Source of the DNA: Pseudoalteromonas xiamenensis
GTDB taxonomy: Bacteria; Pseudomonadota; Gammaproteobacteria; Enterobacterales; Alteromonadaceae
NCBI RefSeq assembly: GCF_042431545.1
Contig: NZ_JBHLYX010000014.1
DNA: 64,000 bases
Direction: 5' to 3' (one strand)
The notes below the pieces were generated by a model, which saw nothing but the letters and a program-made list of their open reading frames with translations, did not search any database and had not been told where the DNA came from. Of the stretch, positions 52,689 to 61,303 are shown piece after piece (the first letter of the stretch is position 1; every line of letters starts with the position of its first letter). The translations under genes were made by a program, and so were the position numbers.

Positions 52689-53252
52689 ATGGTATCCAAT
52701 CATGCATCGACACAGACTTTCCCTGTGAGCATGGACGCATTTTTACAGCAGGTCGAACGCAAGGGCTACCGAATGGCGGAAATGGCTCTAGGCAGTCATG
52801 CCGACGCGTTGGATGTGTTGCAAGAGGCGATGACGAAATTGGTCATCCATTACAGTGATAAACCTTGTGAACAGTGGAAGCCATTGTTTTATAAAATTTT
52901 GCAAAACGCGATTCGCGATTGGCAGCGCCAGCAAAAGTTAAAAAACATGCTGTTTTTCTGGCGTAACCAAGATGTCGATGATGAAATGGATTGGCCCGAC
53001 AACACGGATTCGCCGTTAAGTGAGCCGGATGAGCAATGGGCAAAGGCAGAACAACAAGCGCAATCACTGACGGTACTAAAAGCATTACCTACCCAGCAAC
53101 AGCAATGTTTTTTATTGCGCAGTTGGGAAGGGCTCTCGGTAAAAGAAACCGCGGAAATCATGGGGTGTTCGCAGGGGAGTGTCAAAACACACTACTCGCG
53201 TGCCGTCGCTAAATTGAAAGTCGTATTGGAGGGGCAAGATGACGAAGGATAA
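52689..53252 (+). CDS. ECF-type RNA polymerase sigma factor
   Basis: A 187-residue sigma-70 family ECF factor. Region 2 includes ADALDVLQEAMTKLVIHY and region 4 includes LPTQQQQCFLLRSWEGLSVKETAEIMGCS with a helix-turn-helix. It overlaps by 14 bases the membrane protein gene downstream, presumably its anti-sigma factor. Such operons respond to envelope conditions. Confidence 0.9.
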   Translation: MVSNHASTQTFPVSMDAFLQQVERKGYRMAEMALGSHADALDVLQEAMTKLVIHYSDKPCEQWKPLFYKILQNAIRDWQRQQKLKNMLFFWRNQDVDDEMDWPDNTDSPLSEPDEQWAKAEQQAQSLTVLKALPTQQQQCFLLRSWEGLSVKETAEIMGCSQGSVKTHYSRAVAKLKVVLEGQDDEG

Positions 53253-53601
53253 CCAAAAACCGCTCGAGCAGCAGGTGATCCAAGCCCTTGATGCTCAAAA
53301 CGCGCAAATGAGCGACAAAACGGTGCGTGCGATTCGAGCAGCACGACACGAGGCGCTTACGGCACGTTCTCAACGAAGAACTCAATGGTTTACGCGTCCC
53401 GTTACCTATTCTATAGGCGTGAGTTTTGCGGTGTTGTTTGCGGTGGTGTTGTGGCCAAGTTGGCAATCTCAGTCTGTGCCGTCTATTACGGCAATGCCCA
53501 ATGTGGCCAGTGCCGACGTTCCATCGGAAGATTTAGCTTTGTTGGAAGATCTTGAGTTTGCAACGTGGTTGGCGGCGAATGAAAACCAACAAATACTGTA
53601 A
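53239..53601 (+). CDS. Single-span membrane protein, putative anti-sigma factor
   Basis: A 120-residue protein with a basic cytoplasmic part (QALDAQNAQMSDKTVRAIRAARHEALTARSQRR read in pieces), one transmembrane helix (YSIGVSFAVLFAVVLW) and an acidic periplasmic tail. Its place directly behind an ECF sigma gene with overlap suggests it holds the sigma factor at the membrane. It lacks a clear zinc motif. Confidence 0.7.
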   Translation: MTKDNQKPLEQQVIQALDAQNAQMSDKTVRAIRAARHEALTARSQRRTQWFTRPVTYSIGVSFAVLFAVVLWPSWQSQSVPSITAMPNVASADVPSEDLALLEDLEFATWLAANENQQIL

Positions 53602-53857
53602 TTTTATGAGCGTGTCGCTGTTGTGCGTTGCGATACCTTGTGTGGGGCAACATGACCCCGGGGTCAAGCCTGAGACACCTGTTCTGAATGATTCAACACC
53701 GAGCAAAGCGTTTTTAATGTATCTCGCTGAGCTTGAAAAAGTGAATGAAGAATGGGTTGGTCCACTCGATATGGAATCCTCGCTTGAACCAGACAACAAA
53801 CGTAGAGAAGAGGTGGATGTGAAGTGTGATAGGAGTAAAGACGAATGCAAAAAATAA
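53579..53857 (+). CDS. Exported hypothetical protein of sigma operon
   Basis: ATG at 53579 overlaps the end of the previous gene and gives a signal-peptide-like start (MKTNKYCNFMSVSLLC); the frame opens 27 bases earlier. The 92-residue product has a charged, Glu/Lys-rich mature part. It is the third gene in the ECF operon, overlapping the next gene by 13 bases. Function unknown. Confidence 0.6.
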   Translation: MKTNKYCNFMSVSLLCVAIPCVGQHDPGVKPETPVLNDSTPSKAFLMYLAELEKVNEEWVGPLDMESSLEPDNKRREEVDVKCDRSKDECKK

Positions 53858-54282
53858 TGTGTTTGTGTTTTGCGCTTTTCTTGTCAGCATCGTCTTTTGC
53901 ATCAGACAGTTGGCAATCACTGAGTGCAAGCGAGCAACAGGTGCTTGCAGAATTTAAGTCAGGTTGGTCAGCACTGTCGAGCCAAGAGCAAGAAACGCTT
54001 CGACTTGGCGCCAAGCGTTGGTTGTCGATGGATGAGCAACAACGTCAACAAGTGAGTGAACAATACAAAACGTGGGAAGCGATGCCTGCGGAAAAACGCC
54101 AAGCATTAAGTGATAATTTTAAACGTTTTAAACAGTTGCCCTCGGCAGAACAACGTAAAATTCGTGATGCACACGCTAAATTTAAACGTTTGCCATTAGA
54201 CAAGCAAAAGCAGCTTCGAGAGCAATTTAAACGGAGTCGCCAAAATAACCCTGTGCGTCCGCCTAAACGAGGTGGGCACTAA
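53845..54282 (+). CDS. DUF3106-domain periplasmic protein
   Basis: A 145-residue protein with a signal peptide (to ASSFA) followed by repeated helices of the form W-x-x-L-x-x-x-E-[QR] (WQSLSASEQQ, WSALSSQEQETLR, WLSMDEQQRQQV, WEAMPAEKRQAL, FKQLPSAEQRKI). This pattern is DUF3106. It ends in a basic proline-rich tail. It is the last gene of the ECF operon and may take part in metal or stress sensing. Confidence 0.85.
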   Translation: MQKIMCLCFALFLSASSFASDSWQSLSASEQQVLAEFKSGWSALSSQEQETLRLGAKRWLSMDEQQRQQVSEQYKTWEAMPAEKRQALSDNFKRFKQLPSAEQRKIRDAHAKFKRLPLDKQKQLREQFKRSRQNNPVRPPKRGGH

Positions 54283-54299
54283 TGTATACGTATGTTGGG

Positions 54300-55184
54300 C
54301 TAGAACTGATAGCCCAACATGACTGAAAAACCATTATCACTGTAATCACTGTTGAGTGGATGTGCGTAACTGGCGGAAAGAGACCAATCTGACGCAAATC
54401 CGTAGGTTGCAAACACACTCAGTTGGCCTGAGTTTTCATCGCGATAACCCCCTTCAAATTGCTGACGACGAACGGTGGCGGGCTGCCCGGTTCTTGGTGT
54501 ACGAGTCGCTCGAATTTGCGTTTGCGAATGGTCTGAATCAAGTACTTGATCCCAATACACACTGCTTCCGATATACAGACTTTGTGTTTGAGTTAATTCA
54601 ATCCAATAGGAGGCTGTAAGGCCAATCGACGCTGTTACACTGGTGCTGTCTTCCTGTGTACGGGTGGTTACATTACGATCTCTTGTCGCCACGGAATCTA
54701 TTTCGTATTCGCCGTAACTGAGTCCCACATCGAGTCCGAAATACCAATTGGCTATCGGGAATTGATATTGTGCAGCGACACTGATACTTGGTGAGGAAGC
54801 GCTACTGGTGTAGATCTCTCGAGCGTCAGGGCGTAATACGGCCACTTCATCACGGTAACGTGCCACGTTAAGCGTGTAAGACCAAGCATCTTGGTAAAAA
54901 CTCATTGTACTGCTTAGGTGTTTGGTATCGAGGTCGGTACTTAGACGCTCATTGAAAGGCTCACTGCCAGATGCGCGACCAACATTAAAAGACCATTGCC
55001 ATTGCTCGGTAAGATCAAAACTGGTCGTGAGTGTGCTGCCAGTTGCATCGACCGTGGTCGACGTATCGAGCACATTGTGCGTTTGTTGGTTTTGGTCATA
55101 GCTGACATAGACCTGATGGGCAAACACGGAGGTAGACAGCATCCCAAGGTGTAGAGCAATTAGTAGTGTTCCAAAACGCATCAT
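54300..55184 (-). CDS. Outer-membrane beta-barrel protein, 294 aa
   Basis: A signal peptide (SVFAHQ junction near residue 23) is followed by repeated amphipathic strands and a terminal GFSVMLGYQF with C-terminal Phe, typical of outer-membrane barrels. Its size fits a 12-14 stranded barrel. Function unknown. It is convergent with the DUF3106 operon, 17 bases apart. Confidence 0.7.
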   Translation of the reverse strand: MMRFGTLLIALHLGMLSTSVFAHQVYVSYDQNQQTHNVLDTSTTVDATGSTLTTSFDLTEQWQWSFNVGRASGSEPFNERLSTDLDTKHLSSTMSFYQDAWSYTLNVARYRDEVAVLRPDAREIYTSSASSPSISVAAQYQFPIANWYFGLDVGLSYGEYEIDSVATRDRNVTTRTQEDSTSVTASIGLTASYWIELTQTQSLYIGSSVYWDQVLDSDHSQTQIRATRTPRTGQPATVRRQQFEGGYRDENSGQLSVFATYGFASDWSLSASYAHPLNSDYSDNGFSVMLGYQF

Positions 55185-55350
55185 GTATTCAACAATTTAG
55201 ATAATATGTTGATTAGTCTATATCAATTTTATGAATTTAGAGAAGCATGCCGTAAAAGGGTGAGAACATGAACTGGTTGATGTAGGGCGGTAGGCGTTGA
55301 AGGGCTAATAAAACAGGAAAAGCAAGCGAACTTGCTTTTCCGCTTGGTGA

Positions 55351-55986
55351 TTACTCTTCGTCGTCGAGTAATTCTTCAGCGCATTGTTTCACGGCTTGTT
55401 TTGTGGCTTTTTTCACTTCGGCAGCCGCGGTAAATTCGTCAAGAGTGACCTCACCATTACTGTCCGCATCCATTGCTGCAAATGTACTTTCGATTTGCGT
55501 TTGCATATGCGTTTGTAACTCATCAAGCGTAATACCGCCATCCGAATTGGCGTCGATAGCCGCGAATTTTGCTTCAGGCGAAGTAAATTTACTCGCTTCT
55601 GGTACAACAATGTTGTCATCTCCCGATTCTGCTTTTATCGCTGCGACACATTCGACTAATGCGTCAGCAATCGCTGAAAAGTCGTGAGCATGAGGTTTTG
55701 CCGCTAAATACTCCTCTAAACTTATCGCGCCACTGGCATCGCTATCTGCACGCGTTAACTTTTGCTGTGCTTGGTCCGCAATATTGGCGGTCATTTCGTC
55801 CAGTGTAATCGCACCGCTTTCATCTGCATCAAGGCGTTTAAATTTACCCGCAAGACGATGTTCACCGCCTTTCTGTTTGCCTTGGTGGCCACCGCGAGCG
55901 TCATGATTGTCCGCGTACGCGGCATTCATTCCACCTACAGCAAGTAATACAACACTAAGATTTAATAAGCTTTTTTTAAAATTCAT
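55351..55986 (-). CDS. Exported EF-hand calcium-binding protein
   Basis: A 211-residue protein with a signal peptide (to AAYA) and four EF-hand loops: DADESGAITLDE, DSDASGAISLEE, DANSDGGITLDE and DADSNGEVTLDE, each with Asp/Asn/Glu at calcium ligand positions. It probably buffers or senses calcium in the periplasm. ATG at 55986 is chosen because AGGAG lies upstream; the frame opens 18 bases earlier. Confidence 0.88.
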   Translation of the reverse strand: MNFKKSLLNLSVVLLAVGGMNAAYADNHDARGGHQGKQKGGEHRLAGKFKRLDADESGAITLDEMTANIADQAQQKLTRADSDASGAISLEEYLAAKPHAHDFSAIADALVECVAAIKAESGDDNIVVPEASKFTSPEAKFAAIDANSDGGITLDELQTHMQTQIESTFAAMDADSNGEVTLDEFTAAAEVKKATKQAVKQCAEELLDDEE

Positions 55987-56241
55987 GGTTCTATCTCCTG
56001 TCATGATGTGTCATAAGCGTCACAATCTATAAAACGGGTGACCGCTCATTCGGTTGACAGGTGCACGGTATTTTTTTGAAAGTTTTTTTATTTGTTTGTT
56101 TTTTATAAGGATTTTTTTATTCATTCGAACCAAAAAGGGTGTGCAATTTCTGGACAATACATCATCCAGTCATCACAATAGGATGAGAATAGCGCCTCTC
56201 GATGGCGAGTCGATGCTTAACTAACTGTTTCGGAGGCGCGA

Positions 56242-57099
56242 ATGGAAAGTGCTCAAAATACCAATGATTGGCAAAGTATTCTGGCGGGTAGCTATGAACA
56301 CCTTGTTTATCAAATTGTTAGCTACTTGCCGCAAGTGACCGCGGTGCTTGTGCTGTTGTTAATCGGATGGCTGGTGGCATGGTTACTCAGTAAAGTGACA
56401 GCAGGCTTCCTTGCGTTTACCAATCGTGCAGCGATTGGATTTAGCCAAAAGCTCCATTCTGATAAGCCGTTTCAGCTTCGACCCAATCACATGCAGCTCA
56501 TCAGCCGGGTGGTTTTTTGGCTTACGATGATGTTCTTTTTCGCGGCAGCAGCCTCGTCACTCGGGTTGGATTTCTTTAGCGGGTGGTTCGCGTCGTTGTT
56601 TGGTTATTTACCTAAACTCATTGCTGGTGTGCTTATCATTATTGGCGGCTATTTAGCCGGAAACGTGATTAGTGTTATGGCGCGTGCGAGTGCACAATCC
56701 ATTGGCTTCTCGCGAGTGGATACGGCTGCACGTATTGCAAAACTTATTGTGCTCTTTACCGCCGTAGTTATTGGTGTTGAACAACTGGGTATCAATATTC
56801 AGTTTGTGACGCATTTGGTCATTGTGCTCACAGGGGTGATGTGTTTTGGGATTGCGCTTGCGTTCGGCTTAGGCAGCCGAGATTTAATCGCAAACACGGT
56901 AGCAGCGCGCCAAGTACTTCGCCATTGCCGAGTTAACGACCAAATTGAAATTGCAGGACTGTCCGGTAAGTTAACGGAAATTACCGGAACGATGGTCGTG
57001 ATTGAAACCGAAAAAGGGCGCACACTTATCCCGGCGAGTGTTTTCCTTCAACAGCCGTGTTCGGCGCAAGCCGCTTCAGTTAACGAATCTGCACAATAG
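56242..57099 (+). CDS. MscS-like small-conductance mechanosensitive channel
   Basis: A 285-residue membrane protein with N-terminal helix pairs of the conserved TM type (VTAVLVLLLIGWLVAWLL and later LPKLIAGVLIIIGGYLAG) and a MscS-like pore region (VMCFGIALAFGLGSRDLIAN) followed by a short beta domain (GLSGKLTEITGTMVVIET). It resembles CmpX-type channels. It leads a three-gene run with two MgtE-type genes, 11 bases apart, suggesting ion-balance functions. Confidence 0.85.
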   Translation: MESAQNTNDWQSILAGSYEHLVYQIVSYLPQVTAVLVLLLIGWLVAWLLSKVTAGFLAFTNRAAIGFSQKLHSDKPFQLRPNHMQLISRVVFWLTMMFFFAAAASSLGLDFFSGWFASLFGYLPKLIAGVLIIIGGYLAGNVISVMARASAQSIGFSRVDTAARIAKLIVLFTAVVIGVEQLGINIQFVTHLVIVLTGVMCFGIALAFGLGSRDLIANTVAARQVLRHCRVNDQIEIAGLSGKLTEITGTMVVIETEKGRTLIPASVFLQQPCSAQAASVNESAQ

Positions 57100-57110
57100 A
57101 GGAAGCGGCT

Positions 57111-57938
57111 ATGTCTTCATTGTCATTGAAACTTGCACAGCATTTTTTGCAAGAAGAACCAGCGGGGGCGGCGCGGCGGTTGGAACTACAATCGCCTGAA
57201 GTCGCGGTTGAGCTCCTCAAAACCCTACCATTGGATGCCGCGATTAAAGTGCTGAAGGTAACACACCCCAGTTTTGCCGCGGAGTTGTTTATGCACATCG
57301 ACGATGTTGAGGCAACGCGTTGGCTCGATGCGTTAAATACCACAGACATTGCCGCCATTTTTCGGCATTTAGACGAACCTTGTTTTGCGCAAAAACTGGC
57401 GCTTTTATCGCTCAAAAAACAAACCTTGTGCAAATTGCTGGTGAGTTACCCTGAATACACGGTTGGCGCTTGGATTGACGCTTCGACGTTGGTTTTAGAT
57501 GAAAAAATGAGTGTTGAAGAGGTATTCCTGCGACTTAGAAAACGCCGTTACCAAGGCAGTGAACGTTTGTTTGTGTTGAATGCGGAGCGCAAGTTGGTCG
57601 GTCATGTTTCGTTGTATGATGTACTTAGGTTATCACCCCATGAATCGATTGCGGCGACCATGCGCATGCAAAACGAAGCCCTAAGCGGTGTGACCGAATT
57701 GGCAGCGGCACTGCAATCGCCACTGTGGAAGCAAACGGACTGTGTTGCCGTTGTGAATCGGACTGGCGAGTTTATCGGCGTACTTCAACATCATCGCTTA
57801 CGAGCCGCGCTCACTCGTTTTCAACGAGATAATGAACAAACGTTTGATACGCCCGATTTAGTAGATGCCTATACACGTTCAATCGCGAGCTTGTTTGAGT
57901 TAGTCATGCCTTCAACAGGACAAGGAGCCAAATCATGA
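57111..57938 (+). CDS. MgtE-type N-terminal/CBS protein without membrane domain
   Basis: A 275-residue soluble protein that resembles the cytoplasmic part of MgtE: superhelical N-domain (ETRW-type repeats, DVEATRWLDALN, TDIAAIFRHLD) and a CBS pair (MSVEEVFLRLRKRRY, LVGHVSLYDVLRL). It lacks the five transmembrane helices. It overlaps the full MgtE gene by 4 bases. It may pair with it as a regulatory partner sensing Mg. Confidence 0.8.
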   Translation: MSSLSLKLAQHFLQEEPAGAARRLELQSPEVAVELLKTLPLDAAIKVLKVTHPSFAAELFMHIDDVEATRWLDALNTTDIAAIFRHLDEPCFAQKLALLSLKKQTLCKLLVSYPEYTVGAWIDASTLVLDEKMSVEEVFLRLRKRRYQGSERLFVLNAERKLVGHVSLYDVLRLSPHESIAATMRMQNEALSGVTELAAALQSPLWKQTDCVAVVNRTGEFIGVLQHHRLRAALTRFQRDNEQTFDTPDLVDAYTRSIASLFELVMPSTGQGAKS

Positions 57939-59269
57939 CGCTTTCGATTGCTAAACTTGACTCGGTTGCGGAACAACTCAGCGAAACCTTCTTAAGTCAT
58001 TATCCACTAAAAAGCGCGCAGCATTTGGCATCGTTACTGCCTAAAGAAGCGGCAACATTATTGGAAAGTCAGCCCATGCACGTGGTATTGCGCGTGTGGA
58101 AGTATTTAACTCCGAATGTGTCTGAAGCGCTCTTTCAAGCATTTTCCTTGGCATTTCAAGTAACCTTTATTGCCGAGCTCGAAAGCCACATCGCCATTGG
58201 TTTGTTGCATAAATTTGAGCCAGAACGCCAGTCTGCTTTGTTAGAACAATTACGCGAAACCCACGCAGACATCAGCCAAGAATTAAGTGACTTGCTGGAA
58301 TACCCTGAGAATACCGCTGCGCGAATGATGAGTTGCCATGTGCAGGCATTTTATGGCGATTTGACAGTGCGTGATGCGCTTTCGCAGCTCAAAAACCAAA
58401 GTCGGCCAGTGGCGGATGTGATCTACGTGCTCAACAGCGCTCGAGAAGTCGTTGGCGAGATCACGCTGAACACATTGGTTGCCAGTGTGTCGACGCAAAC
58501 ACTCGTTAATCTTGCCAGCCCAGTGAAAGCACGGTTGAACGTCATGGATCATAAAGACAGTGTTATTGAGCTATTTGAGGGTTTACGTTGCAGAACGCTC
58601 CCTGTGTTCGATGCGCATATGCAATTGGTTGGGCAAGTTCGCTTTTTCGATGTGTACCAATCCACCAAAGAAGAACTCGCGAGTGACATGCAGACAATGG
58701 TGGGGGCGAGTAAAGATGAGAAAGCTTTGTCGAGTAGCTGGTTTGCGGTAAAAAAACGTTTACCTTGGCTGCAAATTAACTTGCTTACCGCCTTTGCAGC
58801 GGCGGCCGTAGTCGGCGCGTTTGAAGGGTTGATTGCGCAGGTCACGGCGCTGGCTATTTTGTTGCCCGTTGCTGCGGGTCAATCGGGCAACGCGGGTGCG
58901 CAAGCACTTGCGGTAACGATGCGCGGTTTAACGTTGCGTGAGATTTCCACAAGACAGTGGTATCAAGTGATGATCAAAGAAATGTTTGTGGGCTTGATGA
59001 ATGGTGCAGCCATCGCAGTTACGTGTGGACTTGGCGTGTATTTGTGGAGTCAATCTCTGGGCCTTGCAGCAGTGATTGCGCTGGCCATGGTTTCTTCGTT
59101 AGTCATCGCTGGCAGTTCAGGAGCGATCGTGCCGATTGCGCTCAAAAAGTTTGGTTTAGATCCTGCGCAATCGTCGTCGATAGTGTTGACTACCATCACA
59201 GATATTGCCGGATTTATGTCGTTTCTTGGTATTGCTCTATTGCTATCTGACTTTCTACCAAAAGGATAA
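57935..59269 (+). CDS. mgtE: MgtE magnesium transporter
   Basis: A 444-residue Mg channel with N-domain (LASLLPKEAATLLES), CBS pair (YPENTAARMMSCHVQAFYG then ARLNVMDHKDSVIELF) and a C-terminal five-helix membrane domain with LLPVAAGQSGNAGAQALA (the conserved pore motif), IAVTCGLGVYLW and LTTITDIAGFMSFLGIA. It imports Mg across the inner membrane; gating is by Mg bound to the soluble domains. The operon with the MscS-like channel gene and the truncated MgtE gene is unusual. Confidence 0.93.
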   Translation: MTLSIAKLDSVAEQLSETFLSHYPLKSAQHLASLLPKEAATLLESQPMHVVLRVWKYLTPNVSEALFQAFSLAFQVTFIAELESHIAIGLLHKFEPERQSALLEQLRETHADISQELSDLLEYPENTAARMMSCHVQAFYGDLTVRDALSQLKNQSRPVADVIYVLNSAREVVGEITLNTLVASVSTQTLVNLASPVKARLNVMDHKDSVIELFEGLRCRTLPVFDAHMQLVGQVRFFDVYQSTKEELASDMQTMVGASKDEKALSSSWFAVKKRLPWLQINLLTAFAAAAVVGAFEGLIAQVTALAILLPVAAGQSGNAGAQALAVTMRGLTLREISTRQWYQVMIKEMFVGLMNGAAIAVTCGLGVYLWSQSLGLAAVIALAMVSSLVIAGSSGAIVPIALKKFGLDPAQSSSIVLTTITDIAGFMSFLGIALLLSDFLPKG

Positions 59270-59544
59270 TATGCCGTAACGAGCGCAACGTGTTTTTTGG
59301 TGTTTAGTTACTTTGCGCTAGCGCAACAAAGCGTGAGTTTAAGTGCATTTTGGTGGCTATTTTCTAAATGGTCGGTTTACAATGCGGTTGGTTTAAACGG
59401 ATTTGAATTACCACGGTAAGTCTTCAAGGAACCAAGTCCACTCATGTTCTTAGAACCGATGAGTGGGATGAGTATTATCGAGGCAAGTTTGCCTGCTCCC
59501 TTTCGTTGTTCTGGGATCATTCTTTTCATGGTATGGAGAAAAGC

Positions 59545-60321
59545 ATGGCCTTAAACACTTTATCAGATCATGATGCGGCGCTGATTGCGTTACGTTGCAT
59601 GGATTTAACGTCGTTAAATGAGAACGATACAAACGATCAAATTTCGCAATTGTGCGCGCAAACTAACCAAAAAGCAGGGCATGTCGCTGCGGTATGTGTG
59701 TATCCGCAATTTGTTCAACTCGCAAAGCAAACCCTAGATAACAAGGTACTTGTTGCGACGGTCACCAATTTCCCACATGGCAATCCGGATGTCGACAGTG
59801 CGGTTCGTGAGACTGCAGACGCGGTAAAAGCCGGTGCGGACGAAGTCGATGTGGTTTTTCCCTACCGTGCGCTTTTAAGTGGCGATGAGCAAATTGGCTT
59901 TGAACTAGTGTCTGCTTGCAAGCAAGCATGCGGTGAGCATGCTCTATTGAAAGTGATCATCGAATCGGGTGAGTTGCAAACCCCTGAAGCCATCCAAAAA
60001 GCCAGTGAAATTTCGATTCGCGCAGGTGCAGATTTCATTAAAACCAGTACGGGAAAAGTGTCAATCAATGCGACCTTGGACGCGGCTGAAATTATGTTGA
60101 AGGCAATTCACGGCAGCGGTAAACCGGTCGGTTTTAAAGCCGCGGGTGGTGTGAGAACGGTGGCCGAAGCCCGCAAATATATTGAACTCGCTCTGCACAT
60201 CATGGGGGCAGATTGGGTATCGCCGGCCACCTTCCGTTTTGGTGCGTCAGGGCTATTGCACGACGTACTGCAAGTGCTTGGTGCCACTCAACAGAGCGCC
60301 ACCACACAAGCGGGGTACTAA
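59545..60321 (+). CDS. deoC: Deoxyribose-phosphate aldolase
   Basis: A 258-residue class I aldolase (E. coli 259) that splits deoxyribose-5-phosphate into glyceraldehyde-3-phosphate and acetaldehyde in nucleoside salvage. The Schiff-base lysine lies in DFIKTSTGKV; other motifs are AAVCVYPQF, DEVDVVFPYRA and GFKAAGGVRT. ATG at 59545 is chosen with GGAG 6 bases upstream and MALNTLSDHDA matching family starts; the frame opens 39 bases earlier. It is 1 base from deoD. Confidence 0.95.
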   Translation: MALNTLSDHDAALIALRCMDLTSLNENDTNDQISQLCAQTNQKAGHVAAVCVYPQFVQLAKQTLDNKVLVATVTNFPHGNPDVDSAVRETADAVKAGADEVDVVFPYRALLSGDEQIGFELVSACKQACGEHALLKVIIESGELQTPEAIQKASEISIRAGADFIKTSTGKVSINATLDAAEIMLKAIHGSGKPVGFKAAGGVRTVAEARKYIELALHIMGADWVSPATFRFGASGLLHDVLQVLGATQQSATTQAGY

Positions 60322-60322
60322 A

Positions 60323-61024
60323 ATGGCAACGCCACACATTCAAGCTGAGGAAGGTGCATTTGCAGATACGGTATTACTGCCAGGCGATCCATTACGTGCC
60401 AAGTTTATAGCTGAAACCTATTTAACCGATGTGACGCAAGTGAATGCCGTACGCAACATGCTCGGTTTTACAGGGTATTACAAAGGTAAACGAGTCTCTG
60501 TAATGGGGACTGGGATGGGAATCCCAAGTTGCGCACTGTACGCCACGGAGTTGGTGACGCATTTTGGGGTTAAGCAACTTATTCGCGTAGGCAGTTGTGG
60601 CACGGTACAGGACGACATCGCCTTGGGAGACATTGTCATTGCGATGGGGGCTTCTACGGACTCTAAAACCAATCGAATGCGTTTTGCTGGACATGATTTT
60701 GCGGCGTTAGCCGACTTTTCTTTATTGAATCAGGTGGTGACAACGGCACAACAACACGCGATTCCAATCCGCGTTGGGAATGTGTTTTCGTCAGATCTGT
60801 TTTATACGCCTGAACCCGACATGTTTGACGTCATAAAACGCATGGGGGTATTGGGTATTGAAATGGAGGCGGCGGGGTTGTATGGCGTAGCAAGTTTCTA
60901 TGGTGCCAAAGCACTCACACTGTTAACGGTGTCCGATCATATTACGCAAGATCTGCACGCGAGTGCGGAAGCTCGTCAAAAATCCTTCAAACAAATGATA
61001 GAGTTAGCGCTTGAAAGCGTCTAA
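60323..61024 (+). CDS. deoD: Purine nucleoside phosphorylase DeoD
   Basis: A 233-residue hexameric-type phosphorylase that releases purine bases from nucleosides. MATPHIQAEEGAFADTVLLP matches family N-termini; LPGDPLRAKFIAE (phosphate/ribose site), GTGMGIPS, RVGSCGTV, EMEAAGLYGVA and TVSDHI follow. ATG at 60323 fits, since the upstream frame only overlaps deoC. Together with deoC it forms a nucleoside-catabolic operon without deoA or deoB nearby. Confidence 0.95.
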   Translation: MATPHIQAEEGAFADTVLLPGDPLRAKFIAETYLTDVTQVNAVRNMLGFTGYYKGKRVSVMGTGMGIPSCALYATELVTHFGVKQLIRVGSCGTVQDDIALGDIVIAMGASTDSKTNRMRFAGHDFAALADFSLLNQVVTTAQQHAIPIRVGNVFSSDLFYTPEPDMFDVIKRMGVLGIEMEAAGLYGVASFYGAKALTLLTVSDHITQDLHASAEARQKSFKQMIELALESV

Positions 61025-61047
61025 GTTTCAATGCGGTCGAGCAATTT

Positions 61048-61075
61048 AAAGGCTTCTTTTTGAAGCCTTTTCTTT
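61048..61075 (+). terminator. Rho-independent terminator of deoCD
   Basis: AAAGGCTTC (61048-61056) and GAAGCCTTT (61062-61070) pair around five T, followed by T-rich sequence, 23 bases after the deoD stop. Confidence 0.88.
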
Positions 61076-61245
61076 CTTTAATTCAGTACCCTTCGGGTAT
61101 TTTTCATACGCTGTTTTTCACATTATTTTGCCAACCTGAACCATACATTTTCATCGCGTTGCATCGTGTTTTTCCGCAGCGTTGGTCATTGCTCGGATAA
61201 ATTGAAGAGTTTTTACTCTAATCGTCGTTGCCATTTTGAAATTTT

Positions 61246-61286
61246 GGCGTACACTTGTGCGCTGAGTGAGCTTACAAGTGTACGCT
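61246..61286. promoter_or_regulatory. Two FabR/DesT-like operator boxes
   Basis: GGCGTACACTTGTGCGCT (61246-61263) and AGCTTACAAGTGTACGCT (61269-61286) are two near-palindromic 18-base boxes, 5 bases apart, ending 17 bases before the reductase start. They match the AGCGTACA-nn-TGTACGCT style of TetR-type fatty-acid regulators (FabR/DesT). The outer 12-base arms are also perfect inverted repeats of each other. Confidence 0.7.
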
Positions 61287-61303
61287 GAAATAAGGCGCAT
61301 GTT

